From Pteria penguin (taxonomy: Eukaryota; Mollusca; Bivalvia; Pterioida; Pteriidae), in NCBI GenBank assembly GCA_035048485.1, contig CM068589.1, positions 4,838,501-4,902,500 of the forward strand: a stretch of DNA of 64,000 bases, given 5' to 3'. The notes beneath the pieces were generated by a model, which had not been told where the DNA came from, ran no database searches, and saw only the letters and a program-made list of their open reading frames with translations. Position numbers and translations under genes: made by a program. Each line of letters opens with the position of its first letter. Position 1 is the first letter of the stretch. This document shows positions 22,541 through 34,537 of the stretch, piece by piece.

Positions 22541-24488
22541 GTTGTCGAATACCTTCGCTTTATCACGTATAGAGTGACAGTAGTTATACAGTAAGGTCTT
22601 ACTTCTTTGACATGCCGAGCTACACCGCTGTGATGAAGTCTAGGGGTTTTTACATTGTACGAAGTTCTTGGCATTGCACTTGCAAGCAAGATTCAAACTC
22701 AGGACCCTTCGGTAAAAAAAAAAATCGGAATCAGTCTGTGTATGTGGTGTTTGATTTGAAATATTATATCAATAAAATTATGTGTTGAGATTGATCATTA
22801 AAATCTCTACAAAGGTGTAACGTCAGGATGACATTTCATTTTAAAATCATTTCGCCACCTAAGGTGACAAAATGAGACGTATTTTATCTCTTTGGAATTA
22901 TAAATTACAAATTCGTGCGAAGTATCTCGAGCGGAGTAAGCTAAATCACTACCATGATATCGCTGCAGTCTCGTGCAGTTTGGATTAAGCAATACTAAAA
23001 GAAAAGTCGGAGTGACGTCACTGTTAATATTGGCATAAGTAGACACTCGAGGTGTCTGGTTTTGCCTGCTATTAAAGCCCGATGCTTTATCCCAACTTTC
23101 TCTGAATCACTGATGATCCCCCCCCTCCCTTGCGTCTTGTTATATTCATCGTCTTGACATCTTCCTACAAAATCGTCACCCACCTTACGTAACCTGATAT
23201 AGAATACCCCGCCCCGGGACTCCGGACACGCTACACTGGGCAGTGGTGAATTGTCCGTACTATCTAAAGGTGAAATCTTCTATTCTAATTAAGCACCCCA
23301 GGTGACATGATTTATTGATTTGTAATTACACTAGCTGTCATTTTAATTGTTTTCCTGTCATGTTTGTTTGTTGACCGATTAGTACGGCATTGAATCAACA
23401 GATTTGTTCTTTTGTTGTTTGCTTAATCGGGGGGAATCTAAGCAGATCAAAGTTTTTAGTAAAGAAAGAGCAAGTATCTCAACATATATACACAAATAAG
23501 GTGATAGCAGGTCTTTGTGGAATTGTCGTCTTCAGTAATTCACATGTAAGTGAAACAAACTTTCTATTTAGATATCTAATACATGAACAATAGCAATTTA
23601 AAATACATGTGTAATAATAATAATTATATACTAACATAGCTATAATGATGATTTAGGGATAAAGTCAGCATTTATTGTAGACCGTAATACAATTTTGTTG
23701 CATTATATTTTGAGCACAGGAGATATACGAGTCACAAGATTGCTGAAATTTATTCAGGAATCTAATGCCGATTAATTTTTTTTTCTTCATTAAATTTTAT
23801 ACGACGTAGGATAGTTAAAAAAATCAAATTGTTGCATTTTTCATAAAAAGCAATGATAAATCCCAAAACTTTTCCTCAATAGATATGGCGCTAATCGGGT
23901 CATGAGAGCTGTCCGAACTCGAGAATAAGATTCGTCAGCGATTAATCAGAGACACATATAATCAGAGACACATATGTCTCTGTCTTAATTCATCAAATGG
24001 CCTGAAATATTATGAACGGCACGAACGAATAGTAATATAATAGTGAAGTGATGGGGTCCCACAAGTGTTTGGTATACCCGTGGACCACGTACGGCTGCTT
24101 GACTTGACGGTACACGGAACTTATTCTCTTCTCTTTTGTTACGTTTATCTTTCACCATCTGTACAACCAACTTCGCACTGTCTCATATGGATCGCAATAC
24201 ATCTTATTAACGTACCAAAAAGCTTGTCTGTCTATGGAGAATCGGTACAAGGTGGAATCAGGGAGTAAATACAGACTTCAAAGGAAAGAAGGAAACCTAT
24301 TCTGTATTAAGATTAATGTGTAGTGTCACAATGTGTAATGGTTAGATTAATGAAGTTATTCTCTTACAAAACAAAATTAATAAGATTTTTTTCAAGTATA
24401 AATTTCTGATTCAATTTACACTGTACGGAATTTGTATACTTAATTACCTGATCTTCAGTGGTGAATGCAGGAATTCAGTAAAGGGAGA

Positions 24489-24493
<5 letters not shown>
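22541..24493. other. No gene seen in ~1.95 kb
   Basis: AT-rich unique sequence. Short frames (22807-23046 -, 22995-23183 -, 23390-23593 +, 23985-24268 both strands) lack recognisable features. CAGAGAC/GTCTCTG forms a small stem near 23961-23980. A possible relic B-box (minus, near 22690) is too weak to call. Confidence 0.4.

Positions 24494-24533
<40 letters not shown>
24494..24533 (+). repeat. (GA)n microsatellite, ~20 units
   Basis: Uninterrupted GA dinucleotides. Confidence 0.98.
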
Positions 24534-24537
<4 letters not shown>

Positions 24538-25103
24538 GTATCCTATGGGATGACCTCATTGGGAAGGTCGCTGGAACATGGGGACTACATGTATTTATGT
24601 ATGGGGAGGATCAAACTAGCGAATCGCAATTTTTTTTTCTGTTTTTTGTTTGTTTTTGTTTGTTTTTTTATGTCTTTTTTTTAATAATAATAATAAGAAG
24701 AACACTCATAACAATAGTTAATATTCCATGTGACAGAGTGTCCTTCTTCTTCTTATAACCATTTGCGCTTCCCTTTGGAAGTCTAAGAGAGACTTTGGTG
24801 TTTTTTCTTTGTTTTTTTTTCTCTTCTTCTTCAGGCATTAACATTCCCTTGGCTTCGACATCTTGTATATACATAGGTTGACGCACGTCTGTGTCATTTT
24901 TTGCATTATACATGTAGTTAATATTTCATGTATGCTGTAAATAAAACTAAAGCACATACACTTATTGATATTACTTAAAATCACAGGTACAAATTCTACA
25001 GGACTAATTGTCTTGTTATGTCTTGCCTAAAGTCCTCTAAAAATATATCTTTGTCTATCAGCTATTATACATGTATTTGTATATTCATGCACATTAAAAA
25101 CCC

Positions 25104-25110
<7 letters not shown>
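24534..25110. other. No gene; T-rich tract at ~24630-24690
   Basis: Contains TTTGTTTG-type runs and a short ATAATAATAA block. An 81-codon minus frame (24668-24913) comes from this low-complexity sequence. Confidence 0.4.

Positions 25111-25152
<42 letters not shown>
25111..25152 (+). repeat. (GA)n microsatellite, ~21 units
   Basis: Uninterrupted GA dinucleotides, the second such tract within 0.7 kb. Confidence 0.98.
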
Positions 25153-25157
<5 letters not shown>

Positions 25158-25431
25158 GGTGTTCATCGATATCTCTATTTAAACCCACCACTACATCTTC
25201 CAGTATAATGTAAAATGCTGGGAACCGACACTGTAATGAACCCGTGAACAAAATGATTATCCCATTTAAAATAAATTTCAATTTGACGTCGAAAGCAGCC
25301 ATTGTCGTGGAATAATCATCGTAATTTGTGTATTGTACAGCACAATGGAAAGCTGTAACGAAGCGGAAGGGATCTGTAGATCACGTGAAATCAGGAGGTA
25401 GGTAGTCGACATAATCTGAAGTCTGTAGACT
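25153..25431. other. No feature seen
   Basis: Unique sequence leading into the 83-bp array. Confidence 0.35.
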
Positions 25432-25780
25432 ATCCAAGTGTAAACAGCCTTGTAGATGTCATCTGCTGGAATCGGGAGCGGATCCCGGGGTAACAGGACT
25501 GAGGACTGCATGCTAACCAAGTGTAAATAGCCTTGTAGATGTCATCTGCTGGAATCGGGAGCGGATCCCGGGGTAACAGGACTGAGGACTGCATGATAAC
25601 CAAGTGTAAATAGCCTTGTAGATGTCATCTGCTGATTCAGGAGCGGGTCCCGGGGTTACAGGACGCAAGCAATGCATGATAACTATGTGTGAACAGCCTT
25701 GAAGTTGTCATGTGGTGGAATCGGGAGCGGATCCAGGGGTTACAGGACTCAGGGACTGCATGATAACCACGTGTAAACAT
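25432..25780 (+). repeat. 83-bp minisatellite, ~4.2 copies
   Basis: GCCTTGTAGATGTCATCTGC recurs at 25447, 25530, 25613 and (changed) 25696, exactly 83 bases apart. GAGCGGATCCCGGGGTAACA and GGACTGAGGACTGCAT follow. The first two copies are almost identical; the third and fourth diverge. Confidence 0.95.
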
Positions 25781-25785
25781 CTCTG

Positions 25786-26311
25786 ACACAGTCTCCAGCT
25801 CTACGTCTAACTCTGACAGTCTCCAGTTTTACATCTATCTCTGACAGTCTCCAGCTTTACGTCTATCTCTTACAGTCTCCAGCTTTACGTCTATCTCTTA
25901 CAGTCTTCAGCTTTACGTCTATCTCTGACAGTCTTCAGCTTTACGTCTATCTCTGAAAGTCTCCAGCTTTACGTCTATCTCTGACAGTCTCCAGCTTTAC
26001 GTCTATCTCTGACAGTCTTCAGCTTTACGTCTATCTCTGACAGTCTCCAGCTTTACGTCTATCTCTGACAGTCTCCAGCTTTACGTCTATCTCTGACAGT
26101 CTCCAGCTTTACGTCTATCTCTGACAGTCTCCAGCTTTACGTCTATCTCTGACAGTCTCCAGCTTTACGTCTATCGCTGACAGTCTCCAGCTTTACGTCT
26201 ATCTCTGACAGTCTCCAACTTTACGTCTATCTCTTACAGTCTCCAACTTTACGTCTATCTCTTACAGTCTCCAGCTTTACGTCTATCTCTGACAGTCTCC
26301 AACTTTACCTT
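25786..26311 (+). repeat. 28-bp minisatellite, ~19 copies
   Basis: The unit is TCTCTGACAGTCTCCAGCTT plus TACGTCTA, very regular, with CTTACAG and TCTTCAG variants. It abuts the 83-bp array. Confidence 0.96.
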
Positions 26312-26975
26312 CTAGACATGGAGCATAACCCTGTGGTCACCGTGGGTCAATTGGGATTCGATCACGGGTCGAGCTGGCCAAGCTGTCGACAGCACTAGAT
26401 TTTACAGTTGTCATACTGTCTACTGCTCCACACGTCGTCACTACACCAGCTACTGTAGACGATAAATCACTTTCCCGTTTTGACGCTTTAAAAGGGAAAT
26501 TCATGGCCATTCAATAAAACAACAAAAGACGACATAAACTATAAAGCCAAACACCAATCGCATGTGGAACCTGAGAAAGTCTCAAGCTTCGTAGTTCTAT
26601 ACCCACCTCGGCTTTGGAATTACTAGCAGATCGGGGGACTTAGTGTAGACATTAGAAAGCTTTCAGTATAGACGTCTTGACTGTGGAGGTATTTCGTCAA
26701 TTATGTAATATGGACTTTACTTTCTGTATGGCGAGGTGAGTGCAGAATGATTTATAATGAGTCAAGGGCTCTATTATAATGTGTTTTAGGGGGAGGGAAA
26801 ATAAAGAGAAAGCAGTAGTATTATTTTAAAATGTTTATTTAAACTGAAAGTTAGAAGAACTAAAGTGGTGATTTTTACATCCACATTTCAGATGATTTTT
26901 ATTCCGAGGTGTACATGAATAATTTAGGAGTGTGTGTAGACACGGGAACAGCACGTACATCGTTGTATTTACGGG
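26312..26975. other. No gene seen
   Basis: Contains a GGGATTCGATCACGGG word near 26352 that only superficially resembles a B-box. Otherwise unique. Confidence 0.4.
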
Positions 26976-27150
26976 AGGACCATATTCTGTTACCCGGGTC
27001 ACACCGGGACCCCACAACACTCAGGTTCTTTTACCTGAGTCACACGTGGACCCCACAACCCTCAGACTCTGTTACCTGAGTCACATCTGGACCCCACAAT
27101 CCTCATATTCTGGTACCCGGGTCAAATCTGGTCCCACAAATCTCATATTA
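26976..27150 (+). repeat. 41-bp minisatellite, 4 copies
   Basis: GTTACCTGAGTCACA, TGGACCCCACAA and CCTCA blocks recur every 41 bases (27000, 27041, 27082, 27123). Confidence 0.9.
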
Positions 27151-28043
27151 GAATGATCATATCGTTATACCAACACCATGCGCGGATCCATATAATTTGT
27201 CGAGGGGGGGGGGGCAACTCTGCTTCGTGTAGTATGTCAGTTTTACCAAACAGTACTAAACAGTAAAGTGGTGACTTTTGACAAATACTCTAACAATCCC
27301 CAACGTCTGTCCGGAATCCACTGACCATTGTCCGAGCCCACACAGGACAGGTGAGACGTCACAATAAACAATCAAGATTTCAGATACCGATCCATGTCGC
27401 CTGATTGGACAGGAAGAACAGAATTGACGGGCCACAAAATTGACTGGCCACAAAATTGAAGATCAACCTCCTTTTCTTAATATTTCTTTGTTTTATATAT
27501 TAGACCGAATGTGAGTGGAGCTATCGCTCTTGAATCAACTCCCAGATCCACCAAAGCTAAGCTTTCTATGCCATTCTCCAGTATGACTGAGATAATACAT
27601 TTCCCTTTACCTTCCTACGTCTCTATCTCCACAGCTTTTCTCGTATAATGTATCATTTTCGCACATTATATTCGGATGAGCGATCACATTTCGTATCGAA
27701 TTGACTCGATACCATTCCGTTTACAGATTGTGAAGTGTTTTGCAGATTTTAACTAAACGTTTATCCATCAGAGCATATCGTAAGGGAGGAGGAAAGAGCG
27801 CGTGGCATTTAGCGACGGTGTAAGTGAGGGCGATCGCTAAGATAGGAGAGTTAATTATGGAATAATTAGTCGTCTAATGACAGGTCCCACGGTATTATCG
27901 TGACTGCTTTATTGATGTGTGTGTCAAAGGCGCCCCTATCCCCTCGCCTTGCTGTATTTCCACTCGTTAGTAGATAAGTAAATCAGTTATTCTTATCCCT
28001 AGTGATATAATGTTGTCAGCACAGAGATAGAAATGAAAGAATC
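27151..28043. other. No gene seen
   Basis: Unique sequence with an 11-G run at 27204-27214. Confidence 0.4.
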
Positions 28044-28480
28044 TTGGTCGTAAATTACAGGTTTTTGTTTATCTTAAACCTTAAATAGAAGAAGAAGGAG
28101 TTTGTATGTAAATCATTCCTATAGAGGTCAAAATAGGGCAAGTATTACATCCATCATTCGGTTTAAACGATAAAGAGGAAAAGGATGTGTTCTAAACGTA
28201 ATGGCAAAGGTTGGCGGAGAAAAACGGGTTTCTATCTTTGAGAATTGTCTTAAATGAATTATTTGTAAATTATTTACCATCACATGGACAGGTGCCTAGA
28301 ATTCGAACCCTCTTGACTTGTTTATGTAAACAGAAATTAATTTATTAATTATTAATGCAGAGACATCTTAAGGATACCTCGTCTATTGTTAACCTCCTTT
28401 TTGTGGCAGTTGGTCGTAAATTACAGGTTTGTACTTTGCCTGAGAATAATTGGAAGTTTGTATGTACATCATTGACATCA
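28044..28480 (+). repeat. Two copies of an ~85-bp dispersed repeat, 364 bp apart
   Basis: TTGGTCGTAAATTACAGGTT starts at about 28047 and 28411. In both copies GGA/AAG-GTTTGTATGTA and ATCATT follow after ~55 bases. The 280-bp between them is unrelated. Confidence 0.65.
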
Positions 28481-30431
28481 AGGTGACTGTCGGAGACGCA
28501 TTGCATCTAGGATGACGAGTCATTTTTAGTGACGCCTGGTGATGTATGTGACACCCTGACGTGCGCGTGATGTTCGTTTGTACCCTTTGTAACTGGAACC
28601 CGCCATTAACTGTATTAAGTTATCCACACAGGAGAGAAGAATGGCAAAACATGCATCTAATCTGCATATCATGCACTTCTCGGATTGACACGGTGTTCTA
28701 TAAAACTTCTACATGTATTTAGTACCCAGCGGTGGTCCCTGCATCCTATTGAAAAAAGGAAGCAGACAAAAAGTAGCATGTAGTTAAGGCTATAGTATAG
28801 GTACATTTTGCATTGTAAGAGGATGTAAACTATATAGATGAAAAAACAAAACAAAACAGACTCATGACAAATTTTATGCAGTATTGTGTTAAAATTTGGA
28901 TGAGAAGAGAAGGGGCGCCACTGATGTCCCCGCACTTTATCAGCTTGTTCGGTTGGTCCTTTCAGAGTGAAGTATAACAGAAGCGGCTATTGAAATTCTC
29001 AAGTTTTATCGATATCGGGGTTGGAGTTCGCTTGGGCAGATGGGGAGAGGAAGTGGCCACGAACCCAATAATTTCACGTCCTGACTTACGCCAGACATGG
29101 GTTGTAGTTGGCCGTTACCTCACCGTAAAGCATTGTATATGAATAGAGAGCGGTAGGATATTAAGGGAATCAAGAGGAAGAGAGGTCAAATTTCTTTACT
29201 ACATCATTCAAAAATAAAATGGAGTTTTAATATCCTCTTTTCTCCTTCATTGGATAATACAGACCGACATTTCATTGAAAATGACATTTATTTACCGCAT
29301 ATTTCAACTGTAATTAGAAGTTTATCAATATATTTTGACAAACACGGGGCATCTGTAATTAAATATTTAATTTTTAAAATTGAAATTTCTCTTCACATTT
29401 CCTGTTATTATACATTTAACATAAAAAGTATCCCAGTTTTAAAAATCAATTTTCGAAATTACACATTTCCTTCTTGTCATGACGGAGCCATTAGAATAAA
29501 AGTGACACAAAGAACGCAAACAGCTCAATAATTTATTTTCGAACGAACTTTAAGTAAATAACGTTTAAAAGATATGAAAATCCATTTAAATTCTGTATGA
29601 AAGTAAATAAAGAAACACGTTAATGGCGTATGACTAGAATAAAAACCCGCCTCCTGCCGGGAAAACGAAAATACAAATGTATCGCCAGGCGATCTGTAAG
29701 ACGTCTAAGCGTGTATAACTGAGTGATGGAGGAAATATTACAGAAAAAAAAGGGGGGGGGGTTGAAATATCTCGGAAATTTGTTTGAGAGGGGTGTACGA
29801 AATAAGTATTTGATTATCATGGTAAACTGGCAAAAAGGTCCTTCCAGTATATGGTATGTCCACTATTTGGTCAGTTATCTTTTCATGTATTTGTGAAAGT
29901 TCCGAAAATGTGATCTGTATATTTTAAGTAGAGTCCTCAGTGAATTCGTTTCGTGTCTGGGAACGTACTGTTTGACTTGAGTGTTATTGCAGCTCGGGAG
30001 CCCTGGCTACTCTATACATGTGGAATAGTGGAGATTTGTATGGGAAAAGTAGTGGAGAGGCACATGTACAGAAGTGGGTACTACAGAGATACATGTATAT
30101 GGGAATTTAAAAAGTTAAAGGTTGCTTATTATTTGATAAATGTTTTGAATGAATTCATGTTTAATAATTCTGAAGTCATATGAACTGTGAAATTTCTTAG
30201 TGCAGTGACGTAAGAACCTATTTCGATAGATTTGAAATGCCTGTTCTATAAAGAATTTTAGTGTCAAACGATGTCGTAAAACGCATTATTAATTATTATA
30301 GTGAGAATGCGTGATTATTAAAATTATAAAATAGCAAGAAAGCTGTACTGAAAAAGAATGAGGTATTCCTTCAAGTTTTAGTCATAATGTCATTTGAGGT
30401 GAGTAAAACTATTGTGCATTCTCCACGTCAC
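28481..30431. other. No gene seen in ~1.95 kb
   Basis: Unique AT-rich sequence. Short frames (28669-28935 -, 29250-29531 +, 29620-29820 -, 29953-30183 +) show no family features. A G-run with preceding A-run is at ~29742-29761. Confidence 0.4.
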
Positions 30432-31180
30432 GTGCTTCATCCCTCCTGGTGTCACACTGTGGGTATAGCTAGCTAACAGGAAACACTTTACCACACCTGG
30501 TCTCACACTGTGGATATAGCTAACTAACAGGAAACACTTTACCACACCTAGTCTCACACTGTGGATATAGCTAGCTAACAGGAAACACTTTACCGCTCCT
30601 GGTCTCACACTGTGGATATAGCTAGCTAACAGGAAACACTTTACCACTCCTGGTCTCACACTGTGGATATAGCTAGCTAACAGGAAACACTTTACGACAC
30701 CTGGTCTCACACTGTGGATATAGCTAGCTAACAGGAAACACTTTACGACACTTGGTCTCACACTGTGGGTATAGCTAGCTAACAGGAAACACTTTACCAC
30801 ACCTGGTCTCACACTGTGGGTATAGCTAGCTAACAGGAAACACTTTACCACTCCTGGTCTCACACTGTGGGTATAGCTAGCTAACAGGAAACACTTTACC
30901 ACACCTGGTCTCACACTGTGGATATAGCTAGCTAACAGGAGACACTTTACCGCTCCTGGTCTCACACTGTGGGTATAGCTATCTAACAGGAAACACTTTA
31001 CCACACCTGGTCTCACACTGTGGGTATAGCTAGCTAACAGGAAACACTTTACCACTCCTGGTGTCACACTGTGGATATAGCTAGCTAACAGGAACACATT
31101 ACCACACCTGGTCTCACACTGTGGGTATAGCTAGCTAACAGGAGACGCTTTACCACTCCTGGGTATAGCTAACTAACGAG
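30432..31180 (+). repeat. 51-bp minisatellite, ~14-15 copies, with a 235-codon minus frame
   Basis: The unit contains AACAGGAAACACTTTACCAC, CTGGTCTCACACTGTGG and ATATAGCTAGCT. The period is exactly 51 (30480, 30531), so the minus strand stays open over 30390-31097 and would give 17-residue repeats around SVRPGVVKCFLLASY. The copies vary as DNA, not obviously with synonymous bias, and no gene context is visible. The last copies (31110-31190) carry deletions. Confidence 0.95.
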
Positions 31181-31407
31181 ACGCTTTAACCTTCCTTGAC
31201 ATCATACTACGAAGTTTAGTGTTGATACATCTATGGACAGAAATATCGATACATTTTTGAAAAGTCAAATTTCAACGTTTTACGCACGCTTTCAAAGCTT
31301 ATGAAACAAAGAAGTAAGGTAGGATCACGACATGAATTCTAGAATCAATACCAGCTCTCCAAACAAATACACAAACATGGACAAATGGAATGGGGTTCTG
31401 CAGCTAT
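31181..31407. other. No feature seen
   Basis: Unique sequence after the 51-bp array. Confidence 0.35.
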
Positions 31408-31806
31408 AGACGTCAGTTTCATGTAATGCCCGATTCTTAGATGAGATTGATTGATTGATTTTTGTTTTACGTCACACCACGAACTCTTACATGAGAAGAG
31501 ATTTTATACATTCGGAATGTTTTATGGGGCATGCCTTTGGTTTTGTCGTCAGCGATAGTGCAAATTTTCAGTCATATATTACAAATATTATTGTAAAGGT
31601 TTTAGGAATATCAGCATTTGAAGTTACTGGGGAAACAACATAGATAAAATTTTAAATTATTTTCTCACTATATGCAAAAGTCATAGAATAACAGAAGACT
31701 GAAAAATAAGATTTTTCTTAAAAAATTGAAGATAAATCTCGAAGGGATTATCTCATTCAAAGTCACTCGATTGGATCATCTCAGTGTTTGTGAATGAACC
31801 CCATTG
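31408..31806 (+). repeat. Dispersed repeat, copy 1 (interrupted)
   Basis: Matches 36968-37320 in the same orientation. Shared blocks include AATGCC-GATTCTT, ACATTCGGAATG / ACATTCCGAATGG, TTTTCAGT, AATATTATTGTAAA, AATTATTTTCTCACT, GAAAAATAAGATTTT, CTGAAGATAA and TGGATCATCT. This copy contains an extra ~50-bp insert at 31447-31496. Family unknown; possibly an old mobile element. Confidence 0.75.
31441..31496 (-). mobile_element. 5'-truncated SINE tail with 6-bp target duplication
   Basis: The minus strand of 31447-31490 reads GTTCGTGGTGTGACGTAAAA followed by AATC repeats, the 3' end seen in the SINE at 46769-46913. ATGAGA occurs on both sides (31441-31446 and 31491-31496), and the other copy of the host repeat lacks the insert. 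So this is a 44-bp tail-only insertion. Confidence 0.8.
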
Positions 31807-32476
31807 ACAAAAAGACGTAAAAATGTTAGACTGACAATGCCTATTTCGATCTTAAAAGCAGCGACACCAAGCAAAAGCAGGTAACTCTAGTCTATTAAGA
31901 TTTATACGTTCTTGTCTCCAATGCATTTCCAAGTACGGTTTTAGTACACAAGCTTTGCTGCATTTACTTATAATGTCCTTGTAACATATGTGTAGAGCAT
32001 TGGAAACTGACACAAATAAAAATAGTTTGAATTGATCACGGGTGTCCACACTTGCACCGACATGACTGTAATTTCAATATCTTTCTTTTTACCGTCGGAC
32101 GATGTGTTTATATCGTGTACAGCGATGGAATCACACATTAACTTACGTGAGTGGAGATTTCTAAAAGGTTAAACAACTGTGAAAATTTCTTACGCATATC
32201 TACACACCGGTGATGGTTTAAAGAATTTTCATAAACACTGCAACATTGAAAAACTTCCACCTCAAAAGGTAGGCTATTATCTTAGGACGTAACAATATGA
32301 AGGGGGTTGTGTATGGCGATGAGAACAGAGCTTTCTGTTGTAACAAAAACTGTGGTTTCTAGTATATTGTTTGATCTGACTAAATGTTAAGTTATTTTTA
32401 GTAATCGATGACTGCAGAAGTGTTTATTAGGTAATGACTCAGTGTCGAGTTTCTAGACAATCTGAATGTATTTAAC
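31807..32476. other. No gene seen
   Basis: Unique sequence; a 65-codon minus frame (31852-32049) has no recognisable features. Confidence 0.4.
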
Positions 32477-32790
32477 TGTAAACGTGTATCATACACACCT
32501 TAACTGCGAGTTACATGTAAACGTGTATCATACACACCTTAACTGTGAGTTACATGTAAACGTGTATCATACACACCTTAACTGTGAGTTACATGTAAAC
32601 GTGTATCATACACACCTTAACTGTGAGTTACATGTAAACGTGTATCATACACACCTTAACTGTGAGTTACATGTAAACGTGTATCATACACACCTTAACT
32701 GCGAGTTACATGTAAACGTGTATCATACACACCTTAACTGTGAGTTACATGTCAACGTGTATTAACACACCTTAACTGTGAGTTACATGT
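32477..32790 (+). repeat. 39-bp minisatellite, 8 near-identical copies
   Basis: The unit contains TGTAAACGTGTATCATACAC and ACCTTAACTGTGAGTTACA. Differences among the first seven copies are a single C/T site. The unit carries the odd palindrome GTGTATCATACAC. A 99-codon plus frame (32466-32765) is a by-product with 13-residue repeats. Confidence 0.97.
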
Positions 32791-32929
32791 ATTACTAAAA
32801 TACACCCTGTGATGTGAAATAATATTATCATTATTACTACTAATTAATTCATTTACCATAATCATGTCAAACACTTTAATGTCTTTATAATTTGTCTAAA
32901 GAATACGAAACGGTAGATGGCATGTAAAT

Positions 32930-33225
32930 AACTATATTACGGAACGGTATATTACATGTAATGTCAGTTTAGAACCTTATTAGGGAACGGTACATTACAT
33001 CTCATGCTCTAGAGCAACCATGTAACAGAATGGTATGTTACATGTAATGTTGGAAAATAATCATATTACAGAACGGTGTATTACATATAATGCTACTTAA
33101 CAACTATATAATGGAATGGTATATCACATGTAATGCTGTTAAACAACCATATAACGGAACGGTGTATTATATGTAATGCAGTAAGATAACCACACTGTTA
33201 TTTCGGACGGTATATTATATTCTAT
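32930..33225 (+). repeat. ~50-bp degenerate minisatellite, ~6 copies
   Basis: Blocks ACGGAACGGT, TATTACATGTAATG and AACAACCATAT recur about every 50 bases with many changes. It follows the 39-bp array by 140 bases but is unrelated. Confidence 0.8.
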
Positions 33226-33564
33226 GATTATCAGGTACAGAGCGCTTTATGTTAGCAAAAGCAGAGGATACCAGCTAGAAAGCCTCGTATAGCATATATT
33301 TTTCATACCGGCATTCAAGTTTTCGTAATGTTTTTGTTGTTGATAAAGTTGTGGTAAGGCAGCTGTAAATTACCATTCGGCTTTACGTTTGATACGAAGG
33401 TATAGGCATTCTCTCAGATGCACAAAGTACATTTGTCTTGGGATAATGGGTCTGATTGTAGTCTGTCACTTCAACGCACCACGCTCATTCCATCTGTCTC
33501 AGGAAAGGAAGGAGTGACAAGGTACATGGGTCACATCTGGAATATACTCCAGAGGATCTTTAGT
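33226..33564. other. No feature seen
   Basis: Unique sequence between two arrays. Confidence 0.35.
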
Positions 33565-34107
33565 TCACTGGTTGTCATCTATTGTAGGTAAGCATTGTCC
33601 ACCAGTGTACCTGTCTGAGATCCCTGGATCCTCCACCAGGTAACACTGCTTGTCATCTGCTATAGGTAAGCATTGTCCACCAGTGTACCTGCCTGAGACC
33701 CCTGGATCCTCCACCAGGTAACACTGGTTGTCATCTACTATAGGTAAGCATTGTTTACCAGCGTACCTGCCTGAGACCCCTGGATCCTCCACCAGGTAAC
33801 ACTGGTTGTCATCTACTGTAGGTAAGCATTGTCTGCCAGTGTACCTGCCTGAGACCCTTGGATCCTCCACCAGGTAACACTGGTTGTCATCTACTGTAGG
33901 TAAGCATTGTCTGCCAGTGTACCTGCCTGAGATCCCTGGACCCTCCACCAGGTAACACTGGTTGTCATCTACTGTAGGTAAACATTTTACGCCATTGTAC
34001 CCGCCTGAGATCCCAGAATCCCCCACCAGGTAATACTTGTTGTCATTTACAGTTGGTAAGCATTGTCCACCGTTGTACCTGCCTGAAATGACCACTATGT
34101 ACCACAT
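33565..34107 (-). repeat. 78-bp minisatellite, ~7 copies, with a 180-codon minus frame
   Basis: The plus-strand unit contains GTTGTCATCTACTGTAGGTA, AGCATTGTC, CAGTGTACCTGCCTGAGA and GGATCCTCCACCAGGTAACA. The period is exactly 78, so the minus strand is open from 34107 to 33565 and would give a 26-residue repeat with two cysteines (RQCLPTVDDNQCYLVEDP core). It starts with Met and stops at the array edge. No signal peptide is visible. On the plus strand most units carry TAGGTAAG and CAGGTAAC, which match 5' splice-site consensus. Array by-product is the simplest reading; a repeat-encoding exon remains possible. Confidence 0.9.
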
Positions 34108-34537
34108 TTAAATGTCGACCTCGTTAAAGGCAACTTGTACCTTCTTTTGAAAAATTGTTGTACCTGCCCTTTACTAATAAAACTGTCTACCATATGCTTG
34201 TAGGTAAAAATAGTAATTCCGGATTTCCTCAATCGTTTAAAACTGGCCGCCATCTGCATATAGGTGATATAAGCCTGGTGTAACGTACAACGAGTTTGTC
34301 AATCACTTGCATAATATGCAAATAAATGATCATTCGATGCATCAGTGTTGAAAACGTGAGAAATAAAGGATTTAATGCGTTATTCCTAAATGGTGAAATC
34401 TTATTTTGTATGATATGGCAGCGTAAAGACATTTTATGGCTAGGTACAGACGCGAACAAAAGTGAAAAAGTATCTGTTATATTATCACTAATGTTAATAG
34501 AATAGAGAATGATCCACCCCGGTAGGCTTGTGCTTTC
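34108..34537. other. No feature seen
   Basis: Unique sequence; a 130-codon minus frame (34229-34621) begins in the next array and has no recognisable motif. Confidence 0.4.

Noticed and set aside
26340..26370. SINE B-box
   Set aside because: GGGATTCGATCACGGG lacks a matching A-box, body or tail.
28290..28320. Minus-strand SINE B-box (GGGTTCGAATTCT)
   Set aside because: No body or tail block of the three SINE types follows.
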